Shown: positions 17,538 through 30,589, counted from the first letter of the stretch. The stretch: 64,000 bases of DNA from Stutzerimonas frequens (GCF_024448335.1 NZ_JAMOHM010000018.1:23362-87361), one strand, 5' to 3'. Notes: a model not told the origin generated them from the sequence alone. Numbers and translations: made by a program.

Positions 17538-18583
17538 TGTACGTCCCGATCAAGGGTGGCGAGCAGGCCGTTGCGGCGTCCCGCCTGGCCGTGGAGCGGG
17601 CGCGGCGCGGCGACGAATCGCTGGCCGATATCGAGATTGCCCAGATCATCGCGCAGATGGGCCTGGCACTCGACCGGGTCATGAGCGAAGGAGGGCTCTA
17701 CGACCCGCGCCTGGCCGCCATTGCCTTCAAGCAGGCCCAGGGTGATCTGGCCGAAGCGATTTTCCTGTTGCGCGCGCACCGCGCCCGTCTGCCCGATTTC
17801 GGTCTGGCCGCGCCGATCGACCTGACGCAACTGCGCTATCAACGGCATATCTCGGCTACCCAGAAAGAGCTGGCCGGCGGGCAGATCCTAGGGGCCACTT
17901 ACGACTACACCCACCGGCTGCTGGATTTCAGGCTGGAAACCACACAGCCTCGTCCGGAGCTTGAGCCGTCAGTCGTTGGCGCGGATCAAGCGTTTGAGTC
18001 TCCGCTGAACGATCATGCCGAGCTGATTGCCCAGGAGGCCGCACAAGACCCTGTGGACATCACCCGCACCCCATTGTCAGCCAAGGCCACGCCCAGCGAG
18101 CGGCTGGCTCACCTGGCGCGCGGCGAGGAAGGCTATCTGACCGGGCTGGCCTACGAGCGCCTGCGCAAGGCTGGGGCAGCCCATCCTTATGTGGCCGAGC
18201 TGGCCATGGGCAGCGTGGAGGTGGTGGTGGAGCTGGAGGACATCGGCCTGAGCGTGTCCATCGGTGATTTGCCGCTGACGATCTGCACCAGCCTGCAACC
18301 CAATCTTGGCGACACACCACACTTGCAAAGCGGCTTTGGCATTGCCTTCGGCGCCAATGAGCGCAAGGCGGTAGCGATGGCGGTGGTGGACCAGCACATC
18401 AAGGCCGGACAGGCCCATGCCGATGTGCTGATGCACTGCGATGGTGTGGCGGCGGCGGGCTATGTCAGCCATCTCAAGCTGCCGCACTACTCGGACTTCG
18501 ATGCCGATATCGCCCGGCTGCGAAGGATACGCGCCCAGCAAGCGGCAAGCGCGAACCGCGAACAGAACCAGAGCGACTCATGA
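17537..18583 (+). CDS. phnI: C-P lyase core subunit PhnI
   Basis: PhnI is the nucleosidase-like subunit that, with PhnG, H and L, forms ribose-1-phosphonate triphosphate from ATP and phosphonate. The 348-residue product begins MYVPIKGGEQAVAASRLAVE and includes GGQILGATYDYTHRLLDF at ~114-131 and DITRTPL near 174. SHLKLPHYSDF at 311-321 keeps both His (312, 317) that match E. coli His328 and His333, the PhnI part of the PhnI-PhnJ zinc site. ATG 17537 overlaps the phnH stop; the in-frame upstream codons are phnH in another frame. Confidence 0.93.
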   Translation: MYVPIKGGEQAVAASRLAVERARRGDESLADIEIAQIIAQMGLALDRVMSEGGLYDPRLAAIAFKQAQGDLAEAIFLLRAHRARLPDFGLAAPIDLTQLRYQRHISATQKELAGGQILGATYDYTHRLLDFRLETTQPRPELEPSVVGADQAFESPLNDHAELIAQEAAQDPVDITRTPLSAKATPSERLAHLARGEEGYLTGLAYERLRKAGAAHPYVAELAMGSVEVVVELEDIGLSVSIGDLPLTICTSLQPNLGDTPHLQSGFGIAFGANERKAVAMAVVDQHIKAGQAHADVLMHCDGVAAAGYVSHLKLPHYSDFDADIARLRRIRAQQAASANREQNQSDS

Positions 18584-19392
18584 ACTACGCCTATCTCGAC
18601 CAGCCCTCCAAGCGCGAAATCCGTCGCAAGATCCTCAAGGCACTGTGCCTGCCGGGCCGGCAAATTCCCTTCAGCGCACCGGAGCTGCCGATAGCCTATG
18701 GCTGGGGTGTCGGCGGCATGGCCATCACCGCTGCGCTGCTGCATCCGGGCGACCGCCTGAAGGTGGCCGACCACGGCTCGGACGAGACCGTCAATGCCCT
18801 TAACATCCGCGACTTCTTCGCCAGGACCGCCGGTATTGAAACCACCCGAGAAACGGCGACCGCCAGCCTGATCCAAACACGCCAGCGGGTGCCCGAAATG
18901 CCGCTGTGCGAAGGCCAGGTGTTGATTTATCAGGTGCCGCGCCCTGACCCACTGCGCGGCTTTATCGACAGCGCTCGCGAGGCGCGCCTGCGCCACGCTC
19001 ACCACGACTACGGGCTGGTACGCACCGCGCTGTTCGAGATGTGGTCGCGCCATGGCGAGGCCAGCCTGGGCTATGACCATCCGGTGGTCGTCGCAGGCGG
19101 CGCGCTCATGTCGCCCTCGCCGGTACCGGCCATGGACAACGCCCGCCTGCACCTGATGCCCGCTCCGCAGATTTTCGGCGCGGCCCGCGAACGCCGAGTT
19201 TACGCCCTGCCCGCCTACTGCCCGGTGCAAAGCCTGGCATTCGAAGACGTGGACTGCATACCACCGAAGGTGCCCGGCAACTGCCTGATCTGTGGCAGCA
19301 CCGAGCACTACCTCGACAACATCGGGACCGGCGCAGCCCCCCACTGGGTGTGCTCGGACTCCGAAGCCTGCCGGAGCCGCTCCCGTGTTTGA
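18580..19392 (+). CDS. phnJ: C-P lyase radical SAM subunit PhnJ, variant with Gln102
   Basis: PhnJ is the iron-sulfur radical SAM enzyme that cleaves the C-P bond. The 270-residue protein aligns end to end with E. coli PhnJ (281). The glycyl-radical Gly is conserved as PGRQIPF (Gly26, E. coli Gly32), as is YGWGVGG. The cluster cysteines are C235-X2-C238-X19-C258, and the thiyl Cys is C264, with the ending CSDSEAC. At LIQTRQRVPE residue 102 is Gln where E. coli has the zinc ligand His108. The region between Gly26 and this site aligns without gaps. The linker between the second and third Cys is shorter by two residues than in E. coli. It overlaps phnI by 4 bp. Probably active, perhaps on a different substrate. 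Confidence 0.93.
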   Translation: MNYAYLDQPSKREIRRKILKALCLPGRQIPFSAPELPIAYGWGVGGMAITAALLHPGDRLKVADHGSDETVNALNIRDFFARTAGIETTRETATASLIQTRQRVPEMPLCEGQVLIYQVPRPDPLRGFIDSAREARLRHAHHDYGLVRTALFEMWSRHGEASLGYDHPVVVAGGALMSPSPVPAMDNARLHLMPAPQIFGAARERRVYALPAYCPVQSLAFEDVDCIPPKVPGNCLICGSTEHYLDNIGTGAAPHWVCSDSEACRSRSRV

Positions 19393-20149
19393 ACTGCCAC
19401 CACCGGTGCTGGAGCTGCGCGATGCCTGCCTGAACCTGGGTAACCGGCGCGTGTTGAAGCACTGTGATCTGTGCCTGTACCCCGGCGAGGTGCTGGCCAT
19501 TGTCGGCCCTTCGGGGGCGGGCAAATCCAGCTTGCTCAACGTTCTGTCGGGCCGACAAGCACCCAGCACCTGCGCGCTTTTCCAACTGCAGGGGCAGGAT
19601 GTACGAGCCAGTGAGCACCATACCGTCCTGCAATTGCGCCGCCGCGCGACCGGGTATGTCGCGCAGGATGCCCACCAGGCCCTGGATCTGCACCTGAGCG
19701 CCGCCGCCAATATCGCGCGGCGCCTATTCGACCTAGGCCTGAACCATGCCGGCGATGCGCTGACACAGGCCAGGAGCTGGATCGAGCGCCTGGGATTGGC
19801 GCCCGGGCGCGCACATGAGCCAGTCATCCAGTTTTCCGGCGGCATGCGCCAGCGCATCCAGATTGCTGCCGCCATGGTGCATGGCCCGTCTGTGCTGTTT
19901 CTCGATGAGCCCACCTCGGGGCTGGACTCGGTGGCCCAGGCCGCGCTCATCGACATACTGATGCAGCTCAAGCATGAGCGCGCCACCTCGATGCTGTTCG
20001 TGACCCACGACCTGCGCCTGGCCCGGCTGATTGCCGACCGGGCGCTGGTCATGGATCAGGGCCGGATCGTCAGCGAGGCGGTTATCGACCGACTGTTGAC
20101 CGAGCCGGATCACCCCACTGCCCAGGCACTGGTCAAGGCGGTGCTGTGA
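19385..20149 (+). CDS. phnK: C-P lyase ABC-type ATPase PhnK
   Basis: PhnK is an ABC ATPase that docks on the PhnJ subunits of the core; it is not a transporter. I place the start at GTG 19385, inside the end of phnJ, giving 254 residues, close to the usual 252. Walker A is GPSGAGKSS, the signature is FSGGMRQRIQIAAAM, and Walker B is LFLDEPTSGLD. VAQDAHQALDLHLSAAANIARRL resembles PhnK. It overlaps phnJ by 8 bp and phnL by 4 bp. Confidence 0.9.
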   Translation: MFELPPPVLELRDACLNLGNRRVLKHCDLCLYPGEVLAIVGPSGAGKSSLLNVLSGRQAPSTCALFQLQGQDVRASEHHTVLQLRRRATGYVAQDAHQALDLHLSAAANIARRLFDLGLNHAGDALTQARSWIERLGLAPGRAHEPVIQFSGGMRQRIQIAAAMVHGPSVLFLDEPTSGLDSVAQAALIDILMQLKHERATSMLFVTHDLRLARLIADRALVMDQGRIVSEAVIDRLLTEPDHPTAQALVKAVL

Positions 20150-20763
20150 TGAACCGGCCCACCGTGCAACTTAGCGTTTACAGCGACATGCTCAAAGGCC
20201 CGGCCACCCACCTGGTAGCCGGTTCCGGCCAGATCGTCCATATCTGGGGGGCATCCGGGGCGGGTAAATCCACGTTGCTCTCGCGTATCTGGGGCAGCCG
20301 CAGCATGGGCGGCGGCCAACTGAGAGTAGAGATAGACGGCACCACGCTGGATCTGGCCGGCATGCCAGCCGCCCGGCTGGCGTTTGTCCGCCCACGCCTG
20401 ATGACCTATGTGGAGCAGCGTCCCACCGTGCTGCCGCGCATCAGGATGCGCGACTGGCTTTGCGCTTGCTCTGCTAGGCAACTACAGGCGGGGCTTGAGC
20501 AACTCGATCTGGCGTCCGGTCTGCTGCAGCGCTGCTCATCGGATCTGTCCGGTGGTGAGTTGCAGCGCTTTGCCCTGTTGCGGGCCTTTTGCTCGCCTGC
20601 GCCGATCCTGTTACTGGACGAACCCTGCACCGGGCTGGATCGGAGTCGCTACGAGCACGTCGTGGAACTGCTCAGGCAGGCCAAAGATAGCCATCGGCTG
20701 GTGATCTACACCAGCCACGCGCCGACATCCTGGGCCGATCAGGAATTGGAACTGCCTGGTTAG
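20146..20763 (+). CDS. phnL: C-P lyase ABC-type ATPase PhnL
   Basis: PhnL is the second ABC ATPase of the complex and is needed with PhnG, H and I for coupling phosphonate to nucleotide. The 205-residue protein has Walker A GASGAGKST, the signature LSGGELQRFALLRAF and Walker B LLLDEPCTGLD. It is about 20 residues shorter than E. coli PhnL. It is the last phn gene: no phnM, phnN, phnO or phnP follows. Confidence 0.87.
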   Translation: MMNRPTVQLSVYSDMLKGPATHLVAGSGQIVHIWGASGAGKSTLLSRIWGSRSMGGGQLRVEIDGTTLDLAGMPAARLAFVRPRLMTYVEQRPTVLPRIRMRDWLCACSARQLQAGLEQLDLASGLLQRCSSDLSGGELQRFALLRAFCSPAPILLLDEPCTGLDRSRYEHVVELLRQAKDSHRLVIYTSHAPTSWADQELELPG

Positions 20764-20878
20764 CAGGCCCTGCCCATAGCCCGTAAAGCTGCCCAGCCGA
20801 AGATGTCATCAGCGCCAAAATGTGAATACGTCTCATCTGCGCAAGAAAATACCTATCAATTGGATAAGGAGGTTTGAA

Positions 20879-23002
20879 GTGCTCAACACACCATGCGCCC
20901 ACCCGCTACGGGCTCCCTCATTCAGCGCCCTGCTCCTGCTGGCCGCTCCGGCCATCGCCAGCTCCGCACAGCCTATCGAGTTGCAGGAGTCGGTGATCGT
21001 TTCCGCCAGCCGCTCGGTCGTCAGCATCGAGGAGTCCCCTCGTACCATCACGGTTATCGACTCGCAGCAGATTCGCGAGTATCTCAATGCTGGCGGTATC
21101 CAGCGCCTGCTCGTCGAGGTACCGGGTATCGAGTATGCGCGCAGTGGCGGTCTGGGTGGGCAATTGGTGATCCGCGGACAGAACAGCAACAGCGGTCGCA
21201 CGGTACTGGCAATCGACGGCGATCGTCACCGTGGTCGCAGTACTCTGGAGTTCAACCTGCTCGACCCCAACGCCATCGAGCGCATCGAGATCATTCGCGG
21301 CCCAGCCTCGGCGCTGTACGGTTCAGATGCGATGAGCGGCGTGGTCAACATCATCACCCGCCGCGCCCATGTCGAGGATGGCCAGGACTTCTCGCTGGCG
21401 CCCAAGCTGCGGGCTGCCGAATGGTCGAGCAATGGCAACATGTACGGCGTGCGCGGCGAGTTGGTTGGCGGAGGCAATGGTTTCGACGTACTGATCGGAC
21501 TCAACCAGCGTACCGCCAACGACTACGATAGCCCCCTCGGCAAGGTGGACAACAGCGACTACGACAGTCGGGGGCTGGACTTCAACCTCGGCTACCGAAC
21601 CAGCACTACGGCGCGCTGGGAACTGTCCGGGCGCTATCAGCACGTCACCACCGGTCGCGCCGGCGGCCTGGGTGCCGCGCCTGGCCCCGACTTGCTGGAG
21701 GTTCGCGAAGATCCTCTGGTCGAACGCTACCTGCGCCTGAGCTACGCCAACCTGGCCTTCGACGACTGGCTCGACACCCTGGATGCCAGCCTCTATGTCC
21801 GCCAGATCAAGACCGATAGCTACCAAGTCAACCGCAAGAACGCCACGCGCGATGTGGCGACTCACCAGAAGAACCATTCTCCGACAGTGTTCGGCGGCCA
21901 CCTGACCGCCACCCGGCAGATCGAAGATCACCAACTGAGCTTTGGTGGCGACTTCTTTAACGAGGCAGCCGACGGACGCAAGAGACTGCAACAGCGCTAC
22001 AACAAAGATGGCACGCTGCAGGCCGAAGGTACCTGGAATACCTTGGAGCGAGATACCGAGCAGACCAGCTTCGGCCTGTTCGTCAGCGACGACTGGTACC
22101 TCAACGAGCGCTGGTCGCTGGCCGGGGCCCTGCGCGGCGACATGGTTCAGGTCAAGGTCGGCAGCGGCATCACTGGCGAAAACAGCGCCGTCACGCGCGC
22201 CTACCAGGGCAACACCAACAATCGCCACAGTGCCCTTAGCGGCAGCCTCGGCGCAGTGTACCGACTGACGCCCGACTGGCATCTGGTGGGCAACCTGAGC
22301 CGCGGATTCCGCGCACCCTCCGGCCAGCAGATGGCGCGGACCAGTGTCGCCGCCACTCTCACCACCCTACCCGCACCAGACCTTGAGCCAGAAACCAACC
22401 TCACCGCCGAATTCGGCGTGCGCTGGTATGGCGAGCAGAGCCAGGCCAGTCTGAGCGCCTACCAGAGCCGCTACGACGACCTGATCGACCTCGTTTCTGT
22501 CAGCAGCGGTGTGATGCAGCAGCAGAACATCAGCAAGGCCATCATCGAAGGCATCGAGCTGGAGGGCAAGGCCCGGTTGCTTGGCCCCTGGAGCATGCGC
22601 TATGCGCTGGCGGCCACCCGCGGTACCAATGAGGCCGAAGATCAGCCACTGGACGGCATCGCGCCGCTCAGCGGCCAACTGACCCTGCGCTACCAGGCCG
22701 ATCGCTGGTACAGCGAGGGCAAGGTGCGCGGCTATCGGGGCAGAACCCGCATTGACGACAGCCAGGAACGCAAAACCGCCAGCTACGCCATGGTCGACCT
22801 GTATGCCGGTAGCGATTTGAGCCAACTGTTCGGCGCGCAGTGGAAACATTGGAAGGTCAGCGTCGGCGTAGAAAATCTGTTCGATCGGGTCGGACGCAAC
22901 CCGACCACAGCCGAAGATCTGGCCTACTCCAACGACCTGCTCGGCAACCCGCTGGTCGAGCCGGGCCGCACGGCACAGCTCAAGCTGCTGGTGGACTACT
23001 GA
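20879..23002 (+). CDS. TonB-dependent outer-membrane receptor
   Basis: This receptor should carry the cluster's ligand across the outer membrane. I place the start at GTG 20879, 5 bp after a perfect AAGGAGGT at 20866-20873, giving 707 residues; an in-frame ATG at 20822 lies upstream. After a signal peptide (ALLLLAAPAIASSAQ) comes a TonB box-like ESVIVSAS. The plug contains RTITVIDSQQI, VPGIEYARSGG and IEIIRGPASALYGSDAMSGVVNIITRR. A 22-strand-type barrel follows and ends in aromatic Tyr (LLVDY). Resemblance is to siderophore, heme and cobalamin receptors; the ligand is unknown. It lies 115 bp after phnL in the same direction, together with the FecBCD importer. Confidence 0.9.
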   Translation: MLNTPCAHPLRAPSFSALLLLAAPAIASSAQPIELQESVIVSASRSVVSIEESPRTITVIDSQQIREYLNAGGIQRLLVEVPGIEYARSGGLGGQLVIRGQNSNSGRTVLAIDGDRHRGRSTLEFNLLDPNAIERIEIIRGPASALYGSDAMSGVVNIITRRAHVEDGQDFSLAPKLRAAEWSSNGNMYGVRGELVGGGNGFDVLIGLNQRTANDYDSPLGKVDNSDYDSRGLDFNLGYRTSTTARWELSGRYQHVTTGRAGGLGAAPGPDLLEVREDPLVERYLRLSYANLAFDDWLDTLDASLYVRQIKTDSYQVNRKNATRDVATHQKNHSPTVFGGHLTATRQIEDHQLSFGGDFFNEAADGRKRLQQRYNKDGTLQAEGTWNTLERDTEQTSFGLFVSDDWYLNERWSLAGALRGDMVQVKVGSGITGENSAVTRAYQGNTNNRHSALSGSLGAVYRLTPDWHLVGNLSRGFRAPSGQQMARTSVAATLTTLPAPDLEPETNLTAEFGVRWYGEQSQASLSAYQSRYDDLIDLVSVSSGVMQQQNISKAIIEGIELEGKARLLGPWSMRYALAATRGTNEAEDQPLDGIAPLSGQLTLRYQADRWYSEGKVRGYRGRTRIDDSQERKTASYAMVDLYAGSDLSQLFGAQWKHWKVSVGVENLFDRVGRNPTTAEDLAYSNDLLGNPLVEPGRTAQLKLLVDY

Positions 23003-23070
23003 GGCGCCGCCCTGCCCTGCTAGTCGCTGTTGCTCCGACAGAAGGCAATTCCGTCGCTGCAACTCAATGC

Positions 23071-23094
23071 CGGGGGCACGTGCTCCAGCCCCCG
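23071..23094 (+). other. Hairpin after the TonB receptor gene
   Basis: CGGGGGC pairs with GCCCCCG across a 10-nt loop, 68 bp after the receptor stop. No T-run follows, so it is at best a weak or Rho-dependent end. The remaining bases to 23226 show no gene I can support. Confidence 0.35.
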
Positions 23095-23226
23095 TAGAGT
23101 CTGCTCAGCTCAAGCGCTAATACTATCGAGATACAAAGGCGGGGCAATCAGCCGAACGGAGCTGACCACTCGCACGGACAACGGCTCGCGAGCATGGCTA
23201 GCGCCTACAGTAGAGCCTCGCACCCT

Positions 23227-23861
23227 TCAATTGCCCTCCGCGTCGGCACGCAACAACGCCTGGCTGATCGCCTGCCCGACCTGCTCGAACAGGCGCCCGG
23301 CCTCGCTGCCTTCGTCAAGCGCTTCGGCGCAGGCCACCACGACGATCGCGCGGGTTGCATCCTGCGGCTCGATGACGCCGACGTGGCAGGCGCGCTCAAG
23401 CTGCGTGCCGGTCTTCTGGATAAAGGGCACATCCTCGGGCAGCCCGGCTTCGAGGCGGTAGTTGTCGTAGGAGCCGAGCTTCATGTCGTCATACAGCAGC
23501 GCGCGGCTCTGCGCGGACAAAAGCTCGCCACGCACCAGCTTTTCCAGCATCGCGCCATAGGCGACCAGGCTGCTGGCATTGAGGTTGCGCGCGTAGTAGC
23601 GCTCGTAGGCCTCCTCCATGCTGGCGGCTTTCAACTGTTCCGGCTGCAGGTCCAGCGCCTTGGCCACGGCCTGGTAGCGCGGTTTGCTGAAGGGCGCGGA
23701 GGCCAGTTCCACCAGCTGCATGTTTTCCAGCCGTGCAGCATCCGGGTGCACTTCGCCATAGACGTCGCGGCGCACCTGGGTGAAGGTGGTGATGGCCTCG
23801 AAAAAACCGCCCATGCTCTTGCCGGTACGCGCGTTGAGCTGGTCTTCGCCCACTGAAAGCC
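23227..23861 (-). pseudogene. Truncated class A beta-lactamase-like serine hydrolase
   Basis: Read leftwards, the segment encodes GEDQLNARTGKSMGGFFEAI and onward, including FIQKTGTQLERACHVG, with the KTG box of class A beta-lactamase-fold serine hydrolases, ending at 23227. The N-terminal part with the catalytic SxxK and SDN motifs is absent. Upstream of about 23861 the frame encodes unrelated Arg-rich sequence. Related chromosomal genes in pseudomonads encode periplasmic hydrolases of about 400 residues. It is a 5'-deleted remnant, probably left by island recombination. Confidence 0.7.
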
Positions 23862-23987
23862 ACCCGAAAACTCGCGGCTGAAAGCTTCCGCCAGCTACCC
23901 CAAGCCGAAGCCTTAAAGGCTCACCCGGAGCTAGCAGACGCTTATGCCTCCATCGCCTCAACGCGGGTTACAGCTCGGGATCACGGC

Positions 23988-24917
23988 TTGAGTCCAGAGC
24001 AGCGGCATGTGGTTATGGCGCGCACCCGGCTCAATATCGCCGCCGCGATAGAGCGGGGCACCACGCCTCAACCCGATTATTTCCGCACAGCATTTGACTC
24101 AACAAAGCCACCGGCTGCAGCCGTCAGGGCCGAGGTCAAGCAAATGTTTGCCCTGGAGCCAGATAGCAAGATCAACGCCGGGAACATATCGGCCAAGGTT
24201 GCTGTAAACGACCTGCAAGCCTTGCGGCTTGAAGGGGTCGCCAATGATCGTGCAGCCGCAGCCCGGACGATCATCGAAAAGCTCAATGAAATCAGGAGCA
24301 GCAGCACAGAAAGCGGGAGGGCAGAAATCCGCAACGGTGCAATGGCAGTTGCAGCCCTTTGTGGCGCGGATAAGGCATTGGCTGCTGAAATCTCAAACGC
24401 CGCAGACCTTGAGTCTAATCAGTATATTCCGGTCATCATCGACCAGGGCCATGTGCACCATGGCAATCGCAGCAGCGTGCAGTTGGCGGCGGCAGCACTG
24501 ATCTGCTCTGTGTTGATGCATCAGCACCTGATGTACGGTGCCATCGGAGTGTTGCTGCCAGCTGCCTTTGTCCTGGGTCTCAAGGGGCTGCGCTGGTGGT
24601 GGCTGCCTGCTGCCTTAGCGGTATTGGCCAATGGGCGAAACCGATGGGTTGTGGAATCGGCGGTAACCCCGGAGACACTTCTTATATTCGTCACAGCAAG
24701 CGGGGCCGCGATTCTGGGGCTTGTTCTACTGCGCTGCGCCATCTCCTTTAATGTCTGGCCAGTCAGCCGATGGGGCTACTGGTTTTACCCAGGACATCTG
24801 ATGGTTCTTTATGTGCTGCGTGGTGTGGTCGTGGCAGAACGCTATTGTGCAACACCTGCCCTGTCCAGTGCGGATGCGAAGCGTCGCTGGCCGGAGATGC
24901 CTTTGGAGGAGTTGTGA
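23988..24917 (+). CDS. Chimeric protein with C-terminal TraX-like membrane segment
   Basis: A 309-residue open frame of two unrelated parts. Residues 1-160 are soluble, Ala-rich and unrecognised. From residue ~160 several hydrophobic helices follow, and GYWFYPGHLMVLYVLR near 265-280 is the typical C-terminal motif of TraX (the family that includes F-plasmid pilin acetylase). The N-terminal TraX helices are missing. I infer a fusion or degraded plasmid/ICE fragment rather than a working acetyltransferase, though the frame is intact. It lies between the broken beta-lactamase-like gene and a short recombinase gene. Confidence 0.5.
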   Translation: MSPEQRHVVMARTRLNIAAAIERGTTPQPDYFRTAFDSTKPPAAAVRAEVKQMFALEPDSKINAGNISAKVAVNDLQALRLEGVANDRAAAARTIIEKLNEIRSSSTESGRAEIRNGAMAVAALCGADKALAAEISNAADLESNQYIPVIIDQGHVHHGNRSSVQLAAAALICSVLMHQHLMYGAIGVLLPAAFVLGLKGLRWWWLPAALAVLANGRNRWVVESAVTPETLLIFVTASGAAILGLVLLRCAISFNVWPVSRWGYWFYPGHLMVLYVLRGVVVAERYCATPALSSADAKRRWPEMPLEEL

Positions 24918-25063
24918 AAGGTAGATTGCATCATCAGTAGTGGATAACTGAATCGCCCCTGTTGCCCTAGGTGCTTGTGACGTACGGTGATGGAGCGGGC
25001 GCAGCCGTTCATGAAGGGCAGCTCCTGGCCGGTTAGCGACCACCGTTCAGGCTAGCCATTCTT

Positions 25064-25084
25064 GTCCTCCCACACGTGGAGGAC
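25064..25084 (+). promoter_or_regulatory. Hairpin covering the recombinase ribosome-binding site
   Basis: GTCCTCC (25064-25070) is complementary to GGAGGAC (25078-25084). The right arm is the Shine-Dalgarno sequence of the ATG at 25090, so folding would mask it and could limit translation. Confidence 0.5.
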
Positions 25085-25089
25085 TTGCT

Positions 25090-25710
25090 ATGAACATCAT
25101 CGCTACCTGCAGCCGCCAGCCCTGGAGCAAAGGAAAACTGGTCGGACAGAAAACCCCACTCCGACTGAGAGATATCTGGGCCATCCGAGTAAGGCTTCAA
25201 ATTGCAGAAAGAACTCGGGATCTGGCTCTCTTCGACCTGGCCATCGACAGCAAGCTTCGAGCCTGCGACTTAACCAAGCTCCGTGTGCGGGACGTTGCCC
25301 ATGGTGAGCAGGTGTCATCACGAGCAATAGTGATGCAGCAGAAAACACAGCGGCCAGTGCAGTTCGAGATCACTGAGCAAACTCGGGCGGCGCTCGCGGC
25401 TTGGATACATCAAGTACAGCTCCGCGGCGAGGACTACCTGTTCCCGAGTCGACTGCATAACTCAGACCATCTATCCACTCGTCAGTACGCCCGTATCGTC
25501 AAAGGCTGGGTGAAAGCCATTGGCCTTGACCCAGCCATGTATGGCACTCACACAATGAGACGCACAAAGGCATCACTGATCTATCGCAGGACGAAGAACC
25601 TGCGGGCCGTTCAACTGCTGCTCGGCCATACGAAGCTGGAGAGCACCGTTCGATATCTGGGAATTGAGGTCGATGACGCCTTGGAAATGGCGGAACAGAC
25701 CGAAGTGTGA
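25090..25710 (+). CDS. Short tyrosine recombinase
   Basis: A 206-residue site-specific recombinase of nearly catalytic-domain-only size, like FimB/FimE. Arg of LAIDSKLRACDLTKL, the HTMRRTKA box, LLLGHTKLESTVRY and the Tyr nucleophile at about residue 193 can be seen. It is intact. It sits between the C-P lyase-like cluster with its debris and the ptx locus, so it may have been involved in assembling or rearranging this part of the island. Its ribosome-binding site lies in a hairpin. Confidence 0.85.
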   Translation: MNIIATCSRQPWSKGKLVGQKTPLRLRDIWAIRVRLQIAERTRDLALFDLAIDSKLRACDLTKLRVRDVAHGEQVSSRAIVMQQKTQRPVQFEITEQTRAALAAWIHQVQLRGEDYLFPSRLHNSDHLSTRQYARIVKGWVKAIGLDPAMYGTHTMRRTKASLIYRRTKNLRAVQLLLGHTKLESTVRYLGIEVDDALEMAEQTEV

Positions 25711-25743
25711 CCATGTGTAGCGACGGCCAAAGTCAGGCCGTCG

Positions 25744-30134
<4,391 letters not shown>

Positions 30135-30589
30135 TTGATCACCTTTCGCAATATTGCTGGCCGCACAATTGCGGTTCGCGATGCAAAGGGTAGAAATTCC
30201 TTGTTAACGCACTGCTTCTAAATGATGACATTTCGATGAATGCTTCGAATCTGCCGTAGCGGGGCGGCAAGCGAAGCCGTGGAAGAACGGGCGCAACGTA
30301 GCGTCTTTCTTCACGCGGGATACAGGAAGCTTTGATTGATACTGCTGCGGATTCGCTACAGTAACGTTGGGCCAGAACGTAATGCCATCCAAGCAAGAGG
30401 GCGCACACTAGCGGCCATTAGCGGCCTCCTCCAAAGCTTAGCCGTGGCATCCGTCGGTTTTATCAGGTGAGGCACCAGGTTCAGATCGGCAGCGCGCAAC
30501 ATTAGCGAAGGCCCTCGGTACTTGACCTAGCGGTGATGGTTTTCTGATTTCAGTCCGGCTACGATCATGCGCCTCAGGGAGGAGGCGCA
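30135..30589. other. Divergent intergenic region between ptxA and the SMC-like gene
   Basis: These 455 bp hold no gene I can support. The ptxA-side part carries a candidate Pho box (30225-30242). A TAGCGGCC direct repeat lies near 30411-30425, and the 3' end provides GGAGGAGG just before the ATG at 30590. Confidence 0.5.
30225..30242 (-). promoter_or_regulatory. Candidate Pho box of the ptx operon
   Basis: On the minus strand the site reads CATTCATCGAAATGTCAT; I count 12 of 18 matches to the Pho box consensus (two CTGTCAT-type half-sites 4-5 bp apart), the half-site TGTCAT being exact. Its position upstream of ptxA fits the phosphate-starvation control reported for WM88 ptx. Confidence 0.4.

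Noticed and set aside
16528..20763. Ordinary phosphonate-utilisation phn operon
   Set aside because: PhnCDE, PhnF and PhnM are missing and a FecBCD/TonB uptake set is fused to it, so the standard description does not fit.
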